Notes: generated by a model from the letters alone, not told the origin. Counted from the first letter of the stretch, positions 1 to 10,907 are shown. The stretch: 64,000 bases of DNA from Pholis gunnellus (GCA_910591455.2 OU342806.1:20826535-20890534); one strand, 5' to 3'. A program made the numbers and translations.

Positions 1-1
1 T

Positions 2-3000
2 GCTCCCCTAGCAACAACCACTGCACCAACTACAACAACTGCTCCCCCAACAACAACTGCTCCCCCAACAACAACTGCTGCACCAACGACAACAACTGCT
101 CCCTCAACAACAACCGCTGCACAAACGACAACAACTGCTCCCCCAACAACAACCGCTGCACCAACTACAACAACCCTTCCCCCAACAACAACCGCTGCAC
201 CAATGACAACAACTGCTCTTCCAACAACAACCGCTGCACCAACGACAACAACTGCTCCCCCAACAACAACCGCTGCACCAACTACAACAACAACCCTTCC
301 CCCAACAACAACCGCTGCACCAATGACAACAACTGCTCTTCCAACAACAACCGCTGCATCAACGACAACAACTGCTCCACCAACAACGACCATTGCACCA
401 ACGACAACTGCTCCCACAACAACAACCGCTCCACCAACTACAACAACTGCTCCCCCAACAACAACCGCTGCAGCACTGACAACAACTGCTCCCCCAACAA
501 CAACCGCTGCACCAACTACAACAACCCTTCCCCCAACAACAACCGCTGCACCAATGACAACAACTGCTCTCCCAACAACAACCGCTGCACCAACGACAAC
601 AACTGCTCCCCCAACAACAGCTGCACCAACGACAACAACTGCTCCCCCAACAACAACCGCTGCACCAACGACAACAACTGCTCCCTCAACAACAACCGCT
701 GCACCAACGACAACAACTGCTCCCTCAACAACAACCGCTGAAACAACTACAACAACTGCTCCTCCAACAACAACCGCTGCACCAACGACAACAACTGCTC
801 TCTCAACAACAACCGCTGCACCAACTACAACAACTGCTCCCCCAACAATAACAACTCAACCCACGACAACAACTGCTCTCCCAACAACAACCGCTGCACC
901 AACGACAACAACTGCTCCCCCAACAACAACCGCTGCACCAACGACAACAACTGCTCCCCCAACAACAACCGCTGCACCAACGACAACAACTGCTCCCCCA
1001 ACAACAACCGCTGCACCAACTACAACAACCCTTCCCCCAACAACAACCGCTGCACCAATGACAACAACTGCTCTTCCAACAACAACCGCTGCACCAACTA
1101 CAACAACTGCTCCCACAACAACAACCGCTGCACCAACGACAACAACTGCTCCCCCAACAACAACCGCTGCACCAACGACAACAACTGCTCCCCCAACAAC
1201 AACCGCTGCACCAACTACAACAACTGCTTCTCTAACAACAACCGCTGCACCAACGACAACAACTGCTTCCCCAACAACAACCGCTGCACCAACGACAACT
1301 GCTCCCCCAACAACGACCGCTGCACCAACTACAACTGCTCCCCCAACAACAACCGCTGCATCAACGACAACAACTGCACCCCCAACAACAACCGCTGCAC
1401 CAACGACAACTGCTCCCCTAAAATCAACCACTGCACCAACTACAACAAATGCTCCCCCAACAACAACTGCTGCACCAACGACAACAACTGAACCACCAAC
1501 AACAACCGCTGCACAAACAACAACAACTGCTCCCCCAACAACAACCGCTGCACCAACGACAACAACTGCTCCCCCAACAACAACAGCTGCACCAACGACA
1601 ACAACTGCTCCCCCAACAACAACCGCTGCACCAACGACAACAACTGCTCCCTCAACAACAACCGCTGCACCAACGACAACAACTGCTCCGTCAACAACAA
1701 CCGCTGCACCAATGACAACAACTGCTCCCTCAACAACAACCGCTGCACCAACTACATCAACTGCTCCCCCAACAACAACCGCTGCACCAACTACAACATC
1801 CCTTCCCCCAACAACAACCGCTGCACCAATGACAACAACTGCTCTTCCAACAACAACCGCTGCACCAACGACAACAACTGCTCCCCCAACAACAACCGCT
1901 GCACCAACGACAACAACTGCTCCCCCAACAACCGCTAAACTAACTACAACAACCCTTCCCCCAACAACAACCGCTGCAACAACGACAACAACTGATCCCC
2001 CAACAACAACCGCTGCACCAACTACAACAACTGCTCCCCCAACAACAACCGCTGCACCAACTACAACAACCCTTCCCTTAACAACAACCGCTGCACCAAT
2101 GACAACAACTGCTCTCCCAACAACAACCGCTGCACCAACGACAACAACTGCTTCCCCAACAACAACCGCTGCACCAACGTCAACAACTGCTCCCCAAACA
2201 ACAACCACTGCACCAACTACAACAACTGCTCCCCCAACAACAACCGCTGCACCAACGACAACAACTGCTCCCCCAACAACAACCGCTGCACCAACTACAA
2301 CAACTGCTTCTCTAACAACAACCGCTGCACCAACGACAACAACTGCTTCCCCAACAACAACCGCTGCACCAACGACAACTGCTCCCCCAACAACGACCGC
2401 TGCACCAACTACAACTGCTCCCCCAACAACAACCGCTGCATCAACGACAACAACTGCACCCCCAACAACAACCGCTGCACCAACGACAACTGCTCCCCTA
2501 GCAACAACCACTGCACCAACTACAACAACTGCTCCCCCAACAACAACTGCTCCCCCAACAACAACTGCTGCACCAACGACAACAACTGCTCCACCAACAA
2601 CAACCGCTGCACAAACAACAACAACTGCTCCCCCAACAACAACCGCTGCATCAACGACAACAACTGCTCCCCCAACAACAACAGCTGCACCAACGACAAC
2701 AACTTCTCCCCCAACAACAACCGCTGCACCAACGACAACAACTGCTCCCTCAACAACAACCGCTGCACCAATGACAACAACTGCTCTTCCAACAACAACC
2801 GCTGCACCAACGACAACAACTGCTCCCCCAACAACAACCGCTGCACCAACGACAACAACTGCTCCCCCAACAACAACCGCTGCACCAACTACAACAACCC
2901 TTCCCCCAACAACAACCGCTGCACCAACGACAACAACTGCTCCCCCAACAACAACCGCTCTACCAACGACAATAACTGCTCCCCCAACAACAACCGCTGC

Positions 3001-5720
3001 ACCAACGACAACTACTGCTCCCCCAACAACAACCGCTGCACCAACGACAACAACTGCTCCCCCAACAACAACCGCTTTACCAACGACAACAACTGCTCCC
3101 CCAACAACAACCTCTGCACCAACTACAACAACTGCTCCCCCAACAACAACTGCTGCACCAACTACAGCAACCCTTCCCCTAACAACAACCGCTGCACCAA
3201 CGACAACAACTCCTCCCCCAACAACAACCGCTTTACCAACGACAACAACTGCTCCCCCAACAACAACCACACTACAAACGACAACAACTGCTCCCCCAAC
3301 AACAACCGCTGCACCATCTACGACAACTGCTCCCCCAACAACAACCGCTTTACCAACGACAACAACTGCTCCCCCAACAACAACCTCTGCACCAACTACA
3401 ACAACTCCTCCCCCAACAACAACCGCTGCACCAACTACAACAACCCTTCCCCTAACAACAACCGCTGCACCAATGACAACAACTGCTCTCCCAACAACAA
3501 CCGCTGCACCAACGACAACAACTGCTTCCCCAACAACAACCGCTGCACCAACGTCAACAACTGCTCCCCAAACAACAACCACTGCACCAACTACCACAAC
3601 TGCTCCCCCAACAACAACCGCTGCACCAACGACAACAACTGCTCCCCCAACAACAACCGCTGCACCAACAACAACAACTTCCCCCCCAACAACAACCGCT
3701 GCACCAACTACAACAACTGCTCCCCCAACAACATCCGCTGCACCAACGACAACAACTGCTCCCCCAACAACAACCGCTTTACCAACGACAACAACTGCTT
3801 CCCCAACAACAACCACACTACTAACGACAACAACTGCTCCCTCAACAACAACCGCTGCACCAACAACAACAACTGCTCCCTCAACAACAACCGCTGCACC
3901 AACGACAACAACTGCTCCGTCAACAACAACCGCTGCACCAACAACAACAGCTGCTCCCCCAACAACGACCACTGCACCAACGACAACTGCTCCTCCAACA
4001 ACAACCGCTGCACCAACTACAACAACTGCCCCCCCAACAACAACCGCTGCACCAACGACAACAGCTGCTCCCCAAACAACAACCGCTGCACCAATGACAA
4101 CAACTGCTCCCCCAACAACAACCGCTGCACCAACGACAACAAATGCTCCCTTAACAATAACCGCTGCACCAACTACAACAACTGCTCCCCCAACAACAAC
4201 CGCTGCACCAACTACAACAACCCTTCCCCCAACAACAACCGCTGCACCAATGACAACAACTGCTCTTCCAACAACAACCGCTGCACCAACGACAACAACT
4301 GCTCCCCCAACAACAACCGCTGCACCAACTACAACAACCCTTCCCCTAACAACAACCGCTGCACCAACGACAACAACTGCTCCCCCAACAACAACCGCTG
4401 CACCAACGACATCAACTGCTCCCCCAACAACAACCGCTGCACCAACGACAACAACTGCTCCCCCAACAACAACTGCTGCACCAACGACAACAACTGCTGC
4501 CCCAACAACAACCGCTGCACCAACGACAACAACTGCTCCCCCAACAACGACCGCTGCACCAACGACAACTGCTCACCCAACAACAACCGCTTCACCAACG
4601 ACAACAACTGCTCCCCCAACAACAACCGCTGCACCAACGACAACAACTGCTCCCCCAACAACGACCTCTGCACCAACGACAACTGCTCCCCAAACAACAA
4701 CCGCTGCACCATCTACAACAACTGATCCCCCAACAATAACCGCTGCACCAACAACAACAACTGCTCCCCCAACAACATCCGCTGCACCAACGACAACAAC
4801 TGCTCCCCAAACAACAACCACTCTACCAACGACAACAACTGCTCCCCCAACAACAACCGCTGCACCAACGACAACAACTGCTCCCCCAACAACAACCGCT
4901 GCACCAACGACAACAACTGCTCCCTCAACAACAACCGCTGCACCAACTACAACAATTGCTCCCCCAACAACAACCGTTGCACCAACGACAACAACTGCTC
5001 CCCCAACAACAACCGCTGCACCAACGACAACAACTGCTCCCTCAACAACAACCGCTGCACCAACTACAACAATTGCTCCCCCAACAACAACCGCTGCACC
5101 ATCGACAACTGCTCCCCCAACAACGACCTCTGCACCAACGACAACAACTGCTCCCCCAACAACAACCACTCCACCAACGACAACAACTGCTCCCCCAACA
5201 ACAACCGCTTCACCAACGACAACAACTGCTCCCCCAGCAACAACCACTGCACCAACTACAACAACTGCTCCCCCAACAACGACCGCTGCACCAATGACAA
5301 CTGCTCCCCCAACAACAACCGCTGCACCAACGGCAACAACTGCTCCCCCAACAATGACCTTTGCACCAACGACAACTGCTCCCCCAACAACAACCGCTGC
5401 ACCAACGACAACAACTGCTCCCCCAACAACAACCGCTGCACCAACGACAACAACTGCTCCCCCAACAACGACCTCTGCACCAACGACAACTGCTCCCCCA
5501 ACAGCAACCGCTGCACCAACTACAACAACTGCTCCCCCAACAACAACCTTTGCACCAACTACAACAACTTCCCCCCCAACAACAACTGCTGCACCAACTA
5601 CAACAACTGCTCCCCCAACAACAACCGCTGCACCAACGACAACAACTGCTCCCCCAACAACAACCGCTGCACCAACGACAACTGCTCTCCCAACAACAAC
5701 CGCTGCACCAACGACAACAA
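2..5720 (+). repeat. 39-bp coding minisatellite array
   Basis: The basic unit is 13 codons (P-T-T-T-A-A-P-T-T-T-T-A-P), with 36-bp variants lacking one Thr codon and block variants such as TLP, ASP and ASL. Larger blocks are themselves duplicated. Bases 1141-1420 match 2221-2500 without difference (offset 1080), 1-102 match 2491-2592, and a block with the rare ACGTCA variant near 2167 recurs near 3541. Length changes occur in multiples of three, so the frame is kept. Confidence 0.93.
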
Positions 5721-6853
5721 CCATTTTTCCAACGACAACTGCCGCTCCAACGACTTCTGCCATAACAACGACCACCACCCCAACATCAACAATTGTTGCC
5801 CTAGTATCAACAACTGGAGTTACAACAACAACAACTGCACCAACGACAACAACTGCTCCCCCAACAACAACCGCTGCACCAACGACAACAACTGCTCCAC
5901 CAACAACTGCTTCCCCAACAACAACCACTGCACCAACGACAACAACCATTTTTCCAAGGACAACTGCAGCTCCAACGACTACTTCCATAACAACGACCAT
6001 CACCCCAACATCAACAATTGTTGCCCTACCATCAACAACTGCAGCAACAACTGTTGCCGTAACAACTGTTGCCCCAACAACAATAACCGTGGCCCCAACG
6101 CAAACGACTGCCACCCCAACAACAATTGCTGCCACTACAACAACTGTAGCCCCAACAACAACAATTGCTGCCACAACAACTGCAGCGCAAACGACAGCAA
6201 ATGTTGACCCAACGCAAACGCCTGCCACCCAAACAACAATTGCTACCACTATAACTACTGCAGCACAAACAACTGTTTCCCCAACATCAACTGCTGCCAT
6301 AGCAACAACTGTAGCCCCAACAACAACAATTGCTGCCACAACAACAACTGTGGACCAAACATCAACTGTTGCCCCGACAACAACTGTGGCCCCAACGCAA
6401 ATGACTGCGACCCCAACAACAATTGCTGCAACTACAACAACTGCGTCACAAACATCAACTGTTGCCCCGACAACAACTGTGGCCCCAACGCAAACTACTG
6501 CCACCCAAACAACAATTTCTGCCACGACAATAACTGCAGCCCCAACAACAACTCTTGTCCCAACGACAACTGTAGCTCCAACAACAATTGCTGCCACAGC
6601 AACAACTGTAGCCCCAACAACAACAATTGCTGCCACTACAACAACTGCAGCCCAAACATCAACTGTTGCTCCAACGACAACAACTGTGGCCCCAACAACA
6701 ACAATTGTTACAACCACATCTGGCCCAACAACATCTACAACAGCCACCAGCCAAGCAAACCAACAAGCCATAGCTACTACCAGTGACGCCTGCTCTTTCA
6801 GACTGAGTGTGATCCATCTGCTGCTCGGACTCATTATCTTTGCTGTCTGTTAG
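2..6853 (+). CDS. Mucin-like Thr/Pro/Ala-rich repeat protein, 3' exon, 5'-truncated by window edge
   Basis: The frame is open from base 2 to the TAG at 6851-6853, so at least 2283 residues are encoded without an intron. The ATG at 203 is only the first Met in the repeats and is not the real start. Residues are almost entirely T, P and A, in units such as TTTAAPTTTTAPP; this is typical of mucin O-glycosylation domains. The repeats become less regular after about 5720, with blocks like TVAPTTTIAATTTT. The end is a non-repeat stretch with one Cys (ATTSDACSFRLS) followed by a hydrophobic tail (VIHLLLGLIIFAVC) running to the stop. This fits a GPI-anchor signal or a short terminal membrane segment, so the likely product is a surface or secreted mucin-like glycoprotein. 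The signal peptide and N-terminal domains are outside the window. Which mucin it is cannot be decided from repeats alone. Very long open frames on the other strand and a Gln-rich frame are by-products of the CAA/ACA repeat. Confidence 0.85.
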   Translation, partial: APLATTTAPTTTTAPPTTTAPPTTTAAPTTTTAPSTTTAAQTTTTAPPTTTAAPTTTTLPPTTTAAPMTTTALPTTTAAPTTTTAPPTTTAAPTTTTTLPPTTTAAPMTTTALPTTTAASTTTTAPPTTTIAPTTTAPTTTTAPPTTTTAPPTTTAAALTTTAPPTTTAAPTTTTLPPTTTAAPMTTTALPTTTAAPTTTTAPPTTAAPTTTTAPPTTTAAPTTTTAPSTTTAAPTTTTAPSTTTAETTTTTAPPTTTAAPTTTTALSTTTAAPTTTTAPPTITTQPTTTTALPTTTAAPTTTTAPPTTTAAPTTTTAPPTTTAAPTTTTAPPTTTAAPTTTTLPPTTTAAPMTTTALPTTTAAPTTTTAPTTTTAAPTTTTAPPTTTAAPTTTTAPPTTTAAPTTTTASLTTTAAPTTTTASPTTTAAPTTTAPPTTTAAPTTTAPPTTTAASTTTTAPPTTTAAPTTTAPLKSTTAPTTTNAPPTTTAAPTTTTEPPTTTAAQTTTTAPPTTTAAPTTTTAPPTTTAAPTTTTAPPTTTAAPTTTTAPSTTTAAPTTTTAPSTTTAAPMTTTAPSTTTAAPTTSTAPPTTTAAPTTTSLPPTTTAAPMTTTALPTTTAAPTTTTAPPTTTAAPTTTTAPPTTAKLTTTTLPPTTTAATTTTTDPPTTTAAPTTTTAPPTTTAAPTTTTLPLTTTAAPMTTTALPTTTAAPTTTTASPTTTAAPTSTTAPQTTTTAPTTTTAPPTTTAAPTTTTAPPTTTAAPTTTTASLTTTAAPTTTTASPTTTAAPTTTAPPTTTAAPTTTAPPTTTAASTTTTAPPTTTAAPTTTAPLATTTAPTTTTAPPTTTAPPTTTAAPTTTTAPPTTTAAQTTTTAPPTTTAASTTTTAPPTTTAAPTTTTSPPTTTAAPTTTTAPSTTTAAPMTTTALPTTTAAPTTTTAPPTTTAAPTTTTAPPTTTAAPTTTTLPPTTTAAPTTTTAPPTTTALPTTITAPPTTTAAPTTTTAPPTTTAAPTTTTAPPTTTALPTTTTAPPTTTSAPTTTTAPPTTTAAPTTATLPLTTTAAPTTTTPPPTTTALPTTTTAPPTTTTLQTTTTAPPTTTAAPSTTTAPPTTTALPTTTTAPPTTTSAPTTTTPPPTTTAAPTTTTLPLTTTAAPMTTTALPTTTAAPTTTTASPTTTAAPTSTTAPQTTTTAPTTTTAPPTTTAAPTTTTAPPTTTAAPTTTTSPPTTTAAPTTTTAPPTTSAAPTTTTAPPTTTALPTTTTASPTTTTLLTTTTAPSTTTAAPTTTTAPSTTTAAPTTTTAPSTTTAAPTTTAAPPTTTTAPTTTAPPTTTAAPTTTTAPPTTTAAPTTTAAPQTTTAAPMTTTAPPTTTAAPTTTNAPLTITAAPTTTTAPPTTTAAPTTTTLPPTTTAAPMTTTALPTTTAAPTTTTAPPTTTAAPTTTTLPLTTTAAPTTTTAPPTTTAAPTTSTAPPTTTAAPTTTTAPPTTTAAPTTTTAAPTTTAAPTTTTAPPTTTAAPTTTAHPTTTASPTTTTAPPTTTAAPTTTTAPPTTTSAPTTTAPQTTTAAPSTTTDPPTITAAPTTTTAPPTTSAAPTTTTAPQTTTTLPTTTTAPPTTTAAPTTTTAPPTTTAAPTTTTAPSTTTAAPTTTIAPPTTTVAPTTTTAPPTTTAAPTTTTAPSTTTAAPTTTIAPPTTTAAPSTTAPPTTTSAPTTTTAPPTTTTPPTTTTAPPTTTASPTTTTAPPATTTAPTTTTAPPTTTAAPMTTAPPTTTAAPTATTAPPTMTFAPTTTAPPTTTAAPTTTTAPPTTTAAPTTTTAPPTTTSAPTTTAPPTATAAPTTTTAPPTTTFAPTTTTSPPTTTAAPTTTTAPPTTTAAPTTTTAPPTTTAAPTTTALPTTTAAPTTTTIFPTTTAAPTTSAITTTTTPTSTIVALVSTTGVTTTTTAPTTTTAPPTTTAAPTTTTAPPTTASPTTTTAPTTTTIFPRTTAAPTTTSITTTITPTSTIVALPSTTAATTVAVTTVAPTTITVAPTQTTATPTTIAATTTTVAPTTTIAATTTAAQTTANVDPTQTPATQTTIATTITTAAQTTVSPTSTAAIATTVAPTTTIAATTTTVDQTSTVAPTTTVAPTQMTATPTTIAATTTTASQTSTVAPTTTVAPTQTTATQTTISATTITAAPTTTLVPTTTVAPTTIAATATTVAPTTTIAATTTTAAQTSTVAPTTTTVAPTTTIVTTTSGPTTSTTATSQANQQAIATTSDACSFRLSVIHLLLGLIIFAVC
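5721..6060 (+). repeat. Duplicated non-canonical block in the mucin C-terminal region
   Basis: A segment starting TTIFP and continuing through TPTSTIVAL occurs twice, from about 5721 and again from about 5946 (offset 225), with a few substitutions. Between the copies is a short stretch of normal 39-bp repeats. This marks the transition from the regular array to the irregular C-terminal repeats. Confidence 0.8.
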
Positions 6854-6971
6854 AACAAGGGCGCTTTGACAAAGCACCTATGAAGCTACCAGAAGGACTC
6901 TGAAACAGGATTATTATCGTAAAATGAAAATGAAAATAAGCAGTGAAAAATATTGTTTTCAACTGAAACAA

Positions 6972-6977
6972 AATAAA
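6972..6977 (+). terminator. Candidate poly(A) signal of the mucin-like gene
   Basis: AATAAA lies about 120 bp after the stop codon. A second AATAAA is at 7712-7717 followed by a T-rich stretch. Either could be used; the sequence alone does not decide. Confidence 0.45.
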
Positions 6978-8431
6978 AACTATAACCTATAAGAAAACTA
7001 AAACTAAAACTAAGCTTAAACAAGAAGCAAATGACAGCAATAGAAAAGTAAAGATAAAATAATTTGAGTTTTATTGTTTCAGCTATAATATATCACTACC
7101 AAAAAAAGTTGACGAAAAAAGAGAAAAGGAGATTAAATAACAAGAACATGATTTAAATATTTAAGTAATTCAAATGCCATTTATCCAAGCTATTCAGCTC
7201 AGAGTTATTGTTAGAGTCGGACTAATTGCAGGTGGCAAGTTTTCTTGTGAGTGTGATCGTGAAAGAGTACTTAAGTTGATTCCCAGCTCACAAAATTAAA
7301 ACATAATGGCCATTCTAACAGTTTTTCCATCATTTATTTTGTTTGTGAATATAGCTTCATCTGAGACATCATCTCTGGCACAAAAACATCAAAAGATTCT
7401 GTAAAACTAAATATATAAAAACTAAAGCTAAACCTTCATGAAAAACTGGAACTAAGCTAAAGCTAGCAAACACACTCTGAAAACTGATATTAACTAAAGT
7501 AAAATGAAATCTTAAATTCAAAATTAAAATATAAATAAAAATATAATAAAATATAAAATTAAAAACAGTTCAAAATGATAACCTTGAACTGCACTCTACT
7601 CTTTTTGATTTTTGTTTTGCACTTTTTCAAATATATTTATATATAATATGCATATTTATTAATGTGGTGTAATGTAATGTGACTACTGTCTATGTAATTT
7701 AAAACCTGTTTAATAAAGCTTTTCTGATGTTTGAGAACAATGTATAGCTTCTGTGGTGTTTTTATCCAAAAGGCCAAGAATAATGAACTAAAAACAAATG
7801 TGAAGCCACTTTAATAAAAAGATGAGTTGAAATAATTTGTTGTTATATAATTGGTTACACTCAGTGGCATACCACAAATGTCTGGGCCTCGAAAATATTT
7901 AGCCTCAGTTCATTCTACTATTCTCCTCACTACTAGGACTGTGGTTACACACATTTCTCCATCCTGAGTTCTTGTTTCAAACTCTTTACATGGTTATCTT
8001 TATCCACATGCCTCTCAACGCAACAGTTCATCTCACATCCAAAATGCACTAATGCAACCTAAATGCCACACAACCGGTAGCCCTCTGGTCTCTGAACTTT
8101 CCTCCATGAGGACAATAATTATTCTATATGGTTAATGAATTACAACTGCCGGAAAGAAAAGTAATCATGCTGGGGAGTAGCTGTGGTCCTTTTTATATAT
8201 ACTTTTTTAATTGTTGAGATGAAGCAGAGTGTAGCAAATACTTTATAGTAATTTTGTTTTATGTTGTGAATTAGTATGTAAATATGTGCAAAATGGATTG
8301 TAAATACAGTTTCGGTGGTGGTTGAGTCATATCACTGTCATCGAATGCATTTTGTGTCAAAGCAATTAAAAGTTATCCATGAATGGTATTAAGTACAGCT
8401 TCCCCTGCTTTCACTATGATAAATAACCATC
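6978..8431. other. AT-rich flank downstream of the mucin-like gene, no gene seen
   Basis: The segment is very A/T-rich with short direct repeats of the type AAAACTAAAACTA around 7000-7560. It holds the second possible poly(A) signal (7712). I see no coding exon, RNA gene or complete mobile element. Confidence 0.5.
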
Positions 8432-8645
8432 GCAAAGCACCTATGAAGCTACCAGAAGGACTCTGAAACAGGATTATTATCGTAAAATAAAAATGAAAAT
8501 AAGCAGTGAAAAATATTGTTTTCAACTGAAACAAAAATAATTTGTGTTTTATTGTTTCAGTTATAATATATCAGTTGATTCACAGATCACAAGATTAAAA
8601 CATAATGGCCATTCTAACACAGTTCTTCCATCATTTATTTTGTTT
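8432..8645 (+). repeat. Duplicate of the mucin 3' UTR segment
   Basis: From about 8432 (AAAGCACCTATGAAGC) the sequence repeats the mucin 3' flank starting at 6870. It first matches about 6870-6970, then about 7060-7105, then about 7274-7345, with the intervening bases missing. The match is close to identical within blocks. It is a direct duplicate about 1.5 kb downstream with internal deletions, and no coding sequence goes with it. Confidence 0.85.
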
Positions 8646-9483
8646 GCCAGCCCTTTCCATGCCAGCATGGAAAGAGCCTAAATACCGGCAATCCAGGCGG
8701 ACAAGAACAGCTCAGTGATTTATTGAAAAAATGAAGGTAGGCTTACTGAAATAGGGAGCAAGTACGGAGAGAAGTGAAAGAGAATCCACAGGTGAATGTG
8801 AATGGCAGGTGACTACAGGTGGAAAAGTCAAAGAGCATCTGGTGGACAGGTATAGAATGGCAATGACTGCAAGGTGTTAAAGAAATTTAAGGGCCTGGGG
8901 AAGTGGGAACGGCAGAATGGAGTGGCAGAGAAGCAGAGGTAGTGACAATGTTATACCCGTCATACTGTCTTACTTGTTGAATCATTATTGTGTTCATAAT
9001 AGGACTATTGTTTAGTGGTGGTAAGTAGGAGTGGCAATTCAGCAAAAGCAGGTGTGGTAATGTTCTCACGGTCCTGGTATGCAATCCAATCCATTCACAG
9101 GCTTATTACAGTACTGTGACAGCCACACATACCAGATGTTTGGGGATGTAATGAGAATTTCAACAAATATAACAAAAAATGTTCCTAAAAATAAACCCAC
9201 CCTACTCATCATTGACTTTAATTATAATGCATTGTTTTACACATACGTTTTAAGCAAATATAAAGACATTTTATGTGTTTAATAATGCGTAGTGTACAAT
9301 CAACAATTCTAACTTCTCCGATGAAGAGTTATTATACATTATTACAACTGTGTTACATGTCATTCATTTTCTGTTTATATACCAGCATCCAATTCAGAAA
9401 GCTCAAGTTGAGTTCAAGTTGTTAAAAACTACACCTAGACAAACTGAAAAGACCTTCAACTTCATTATAGTCTGCTATAAGCC
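8646..9483. other. Intergenic, nothing recognised
   Basis: No coding exon with splice sites, no tRNA-like fold and no clear mobile-element ends were seen. Short open frames here have no recognisable protein features. Confidence 0.4.
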
Positions 9484-9825
9484 TGTTAAAAAAATTCACG
9501 CAAGACCGATGGAAAATCATTAATCAATTGGCCATTTATTCTTGCAAGAAGGAGACAGATTTGATTCACATACAGTATACATGGATCAAGGCTGCTCAGA
9601 GGTCTGACTCTGAGCCTCGGATATTTATACCAAGTAAACAATAGTGTCACATGCAATAATACGTCACAGAAGCATAACACACACAAAATGGCGTACACGC
9701 CATGTCGTCCAAGTAGATGTCTGTAACTTTACCTGAGCATTTATTCTGGCACAAAGGTCACATTCTCATAGTCAGGAGGCTAAGTTCTCATAACATAGCT
9801 CTGTACCCATCTTAACGCTCCCACA
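9484..9825 (-). mobile_element. Solo-LTR-like segment of a retroelement
   Basis: On the minus strand the order is that of an LTR: a TATA box (GTATAAATAT, plus-strand 9621-9630), then about 85 bp later a poly(A) signal (AATAAA, plus-strand 9535-9540), then an end reading TTTTTTTAACA. The segment can be bounded by TG...CA (TGTTAAAA at 9484; CTCCCACA ending 9825). No internal coding region or second LTR lies nearby. The flanks do not show a clear target duplication, so the exact ends are uncertain. Confidence 0.45.
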
Positions 9826-10506
9826 GTCCTTATTATCATTTCAATCCAGGACATGCTGCTGAGTGTTCTTTCGCATAGACTAAACAACTGTGGTGAGGCA
9901 GTTCACACAACAAGGACACATAAGGACACCAAGCTTTTAAAGCTACACCTTTAATTAGTCATTTAGATTTTCCCCAACAAAGCCCTTATCTTTATGGTAA
10001 ATAGGGTGATTCAGCAAAACAATCAAAACAGCAGAACCTGGTTGAAAATTGTGTCTTCTTCACTGCACCCAATGTAGTGAAATCACGAAGAAATAGATAT
10101 GTTTTTCATAAATTAATGTTTGTGTTCTGACAATGTTGAGTAAATAAAACAAGATTACAAAAACTTAGTAGCCAGGTATACCTTTATCTTATTACAGTAA
10201 AAGTTTATTAAACAAATCAGAATAAAACAGCAAAACACATAATCCACGTGACAAAAAAATAGGAAAACAGGAACTCTTTGGATCAAAGCTGCAGCTTCAA
10301 ATGACATCCACCTGATATAAAACTTGATATTGAAATTGAAAGAAAATAGTGGTGTTTCATCAGTGCTTTCAGTAAGCAAGTAAAACTTGCTTTTGCTATG
10401 TGACTTGGTAATGGTTTAGTCTGACAAATTCTGATCGTACAAGCAAAATGAATTTGTTCAGTTTATCTCTTTAAATCCGAACTCCAAAGTGTCGTTTAAC
10501 AGGAGG

Positions 10507-10907
10507 TTAAAGTTCTTCTTTCTTCTTTAGGATTATCTGACGCACCATTTCAGCTATTTTGGGTCTGATTTCATTGACAGTAACTTTTGGTCCCCATGCA
10601 TCCAACACGTTGCCATTTACATCAACAAGATACTTCCAGAAATTCCAGTCAGGCTCATTTCCAGAAGACTCTGCAGAGAATGAGGGAAGGAAAACAAGTT
10701 AATATGTATCAGTTATTGCCATCTTCCTTTGTTCCTTTATTTCATTGCTGCCCTCTTTTATTTATTCTCCTGCTGCCCAAACTGGTTGCAGGGGAAGGCC
10801 AGCACATTGAAGTGATACGGCCCAAAGTCCCGCTGGAGCTGCTGCAGGTCTTCGTAGTGCTCTTCAGTGAAGCCACATTCACTGGCTACATTCACCACCT
10901 GGGACAC
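10507..10907 (-). pseudogene. gpx7: Glutathione peroxidase 7-type remnant (two partial exons)
   Basis: Read on the minus strand, 10907-10767 begins at a good splice acceptor and encodes the peroxidase core VVNVASECGF ... HFNVLAFPCNQFGQ, including the catalytic Cys motif. A second exon, 10670-10507, follows an acceptor (CTCTGCAG) and encodes EPDWNFWKYLVD ... VRQIILKKKEEL then TAA, the usual C-terminus of GPX7/GPX8. The SECGF motif and the wording around it favour GPX7. The first exon runs into stops just after FGQQE (TAA at 10758-10760), with no donor site. The middle part of the family (about 40 residues between QQE and the WNFWK exon) is absent, and no exon with the signal peptide was found upstream. 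It is therefore probably a broken copy; an assembly deletion is the alternative. Confidence 0.75.

Noticed and set aside
856..6834. Very long open frames on the minus strand opposite the mucin repeats (1038 and 753 codons, Val/Gly/Ala-rich) and a Gln-rich frame on the plus strand.
   Set aside because: They follow automatically from a 39-bp repeat made of ACA/ACC/GCN codons, which lacks stops in several frames. The Thr/Pro frame is the one with a sensible C-terminus.
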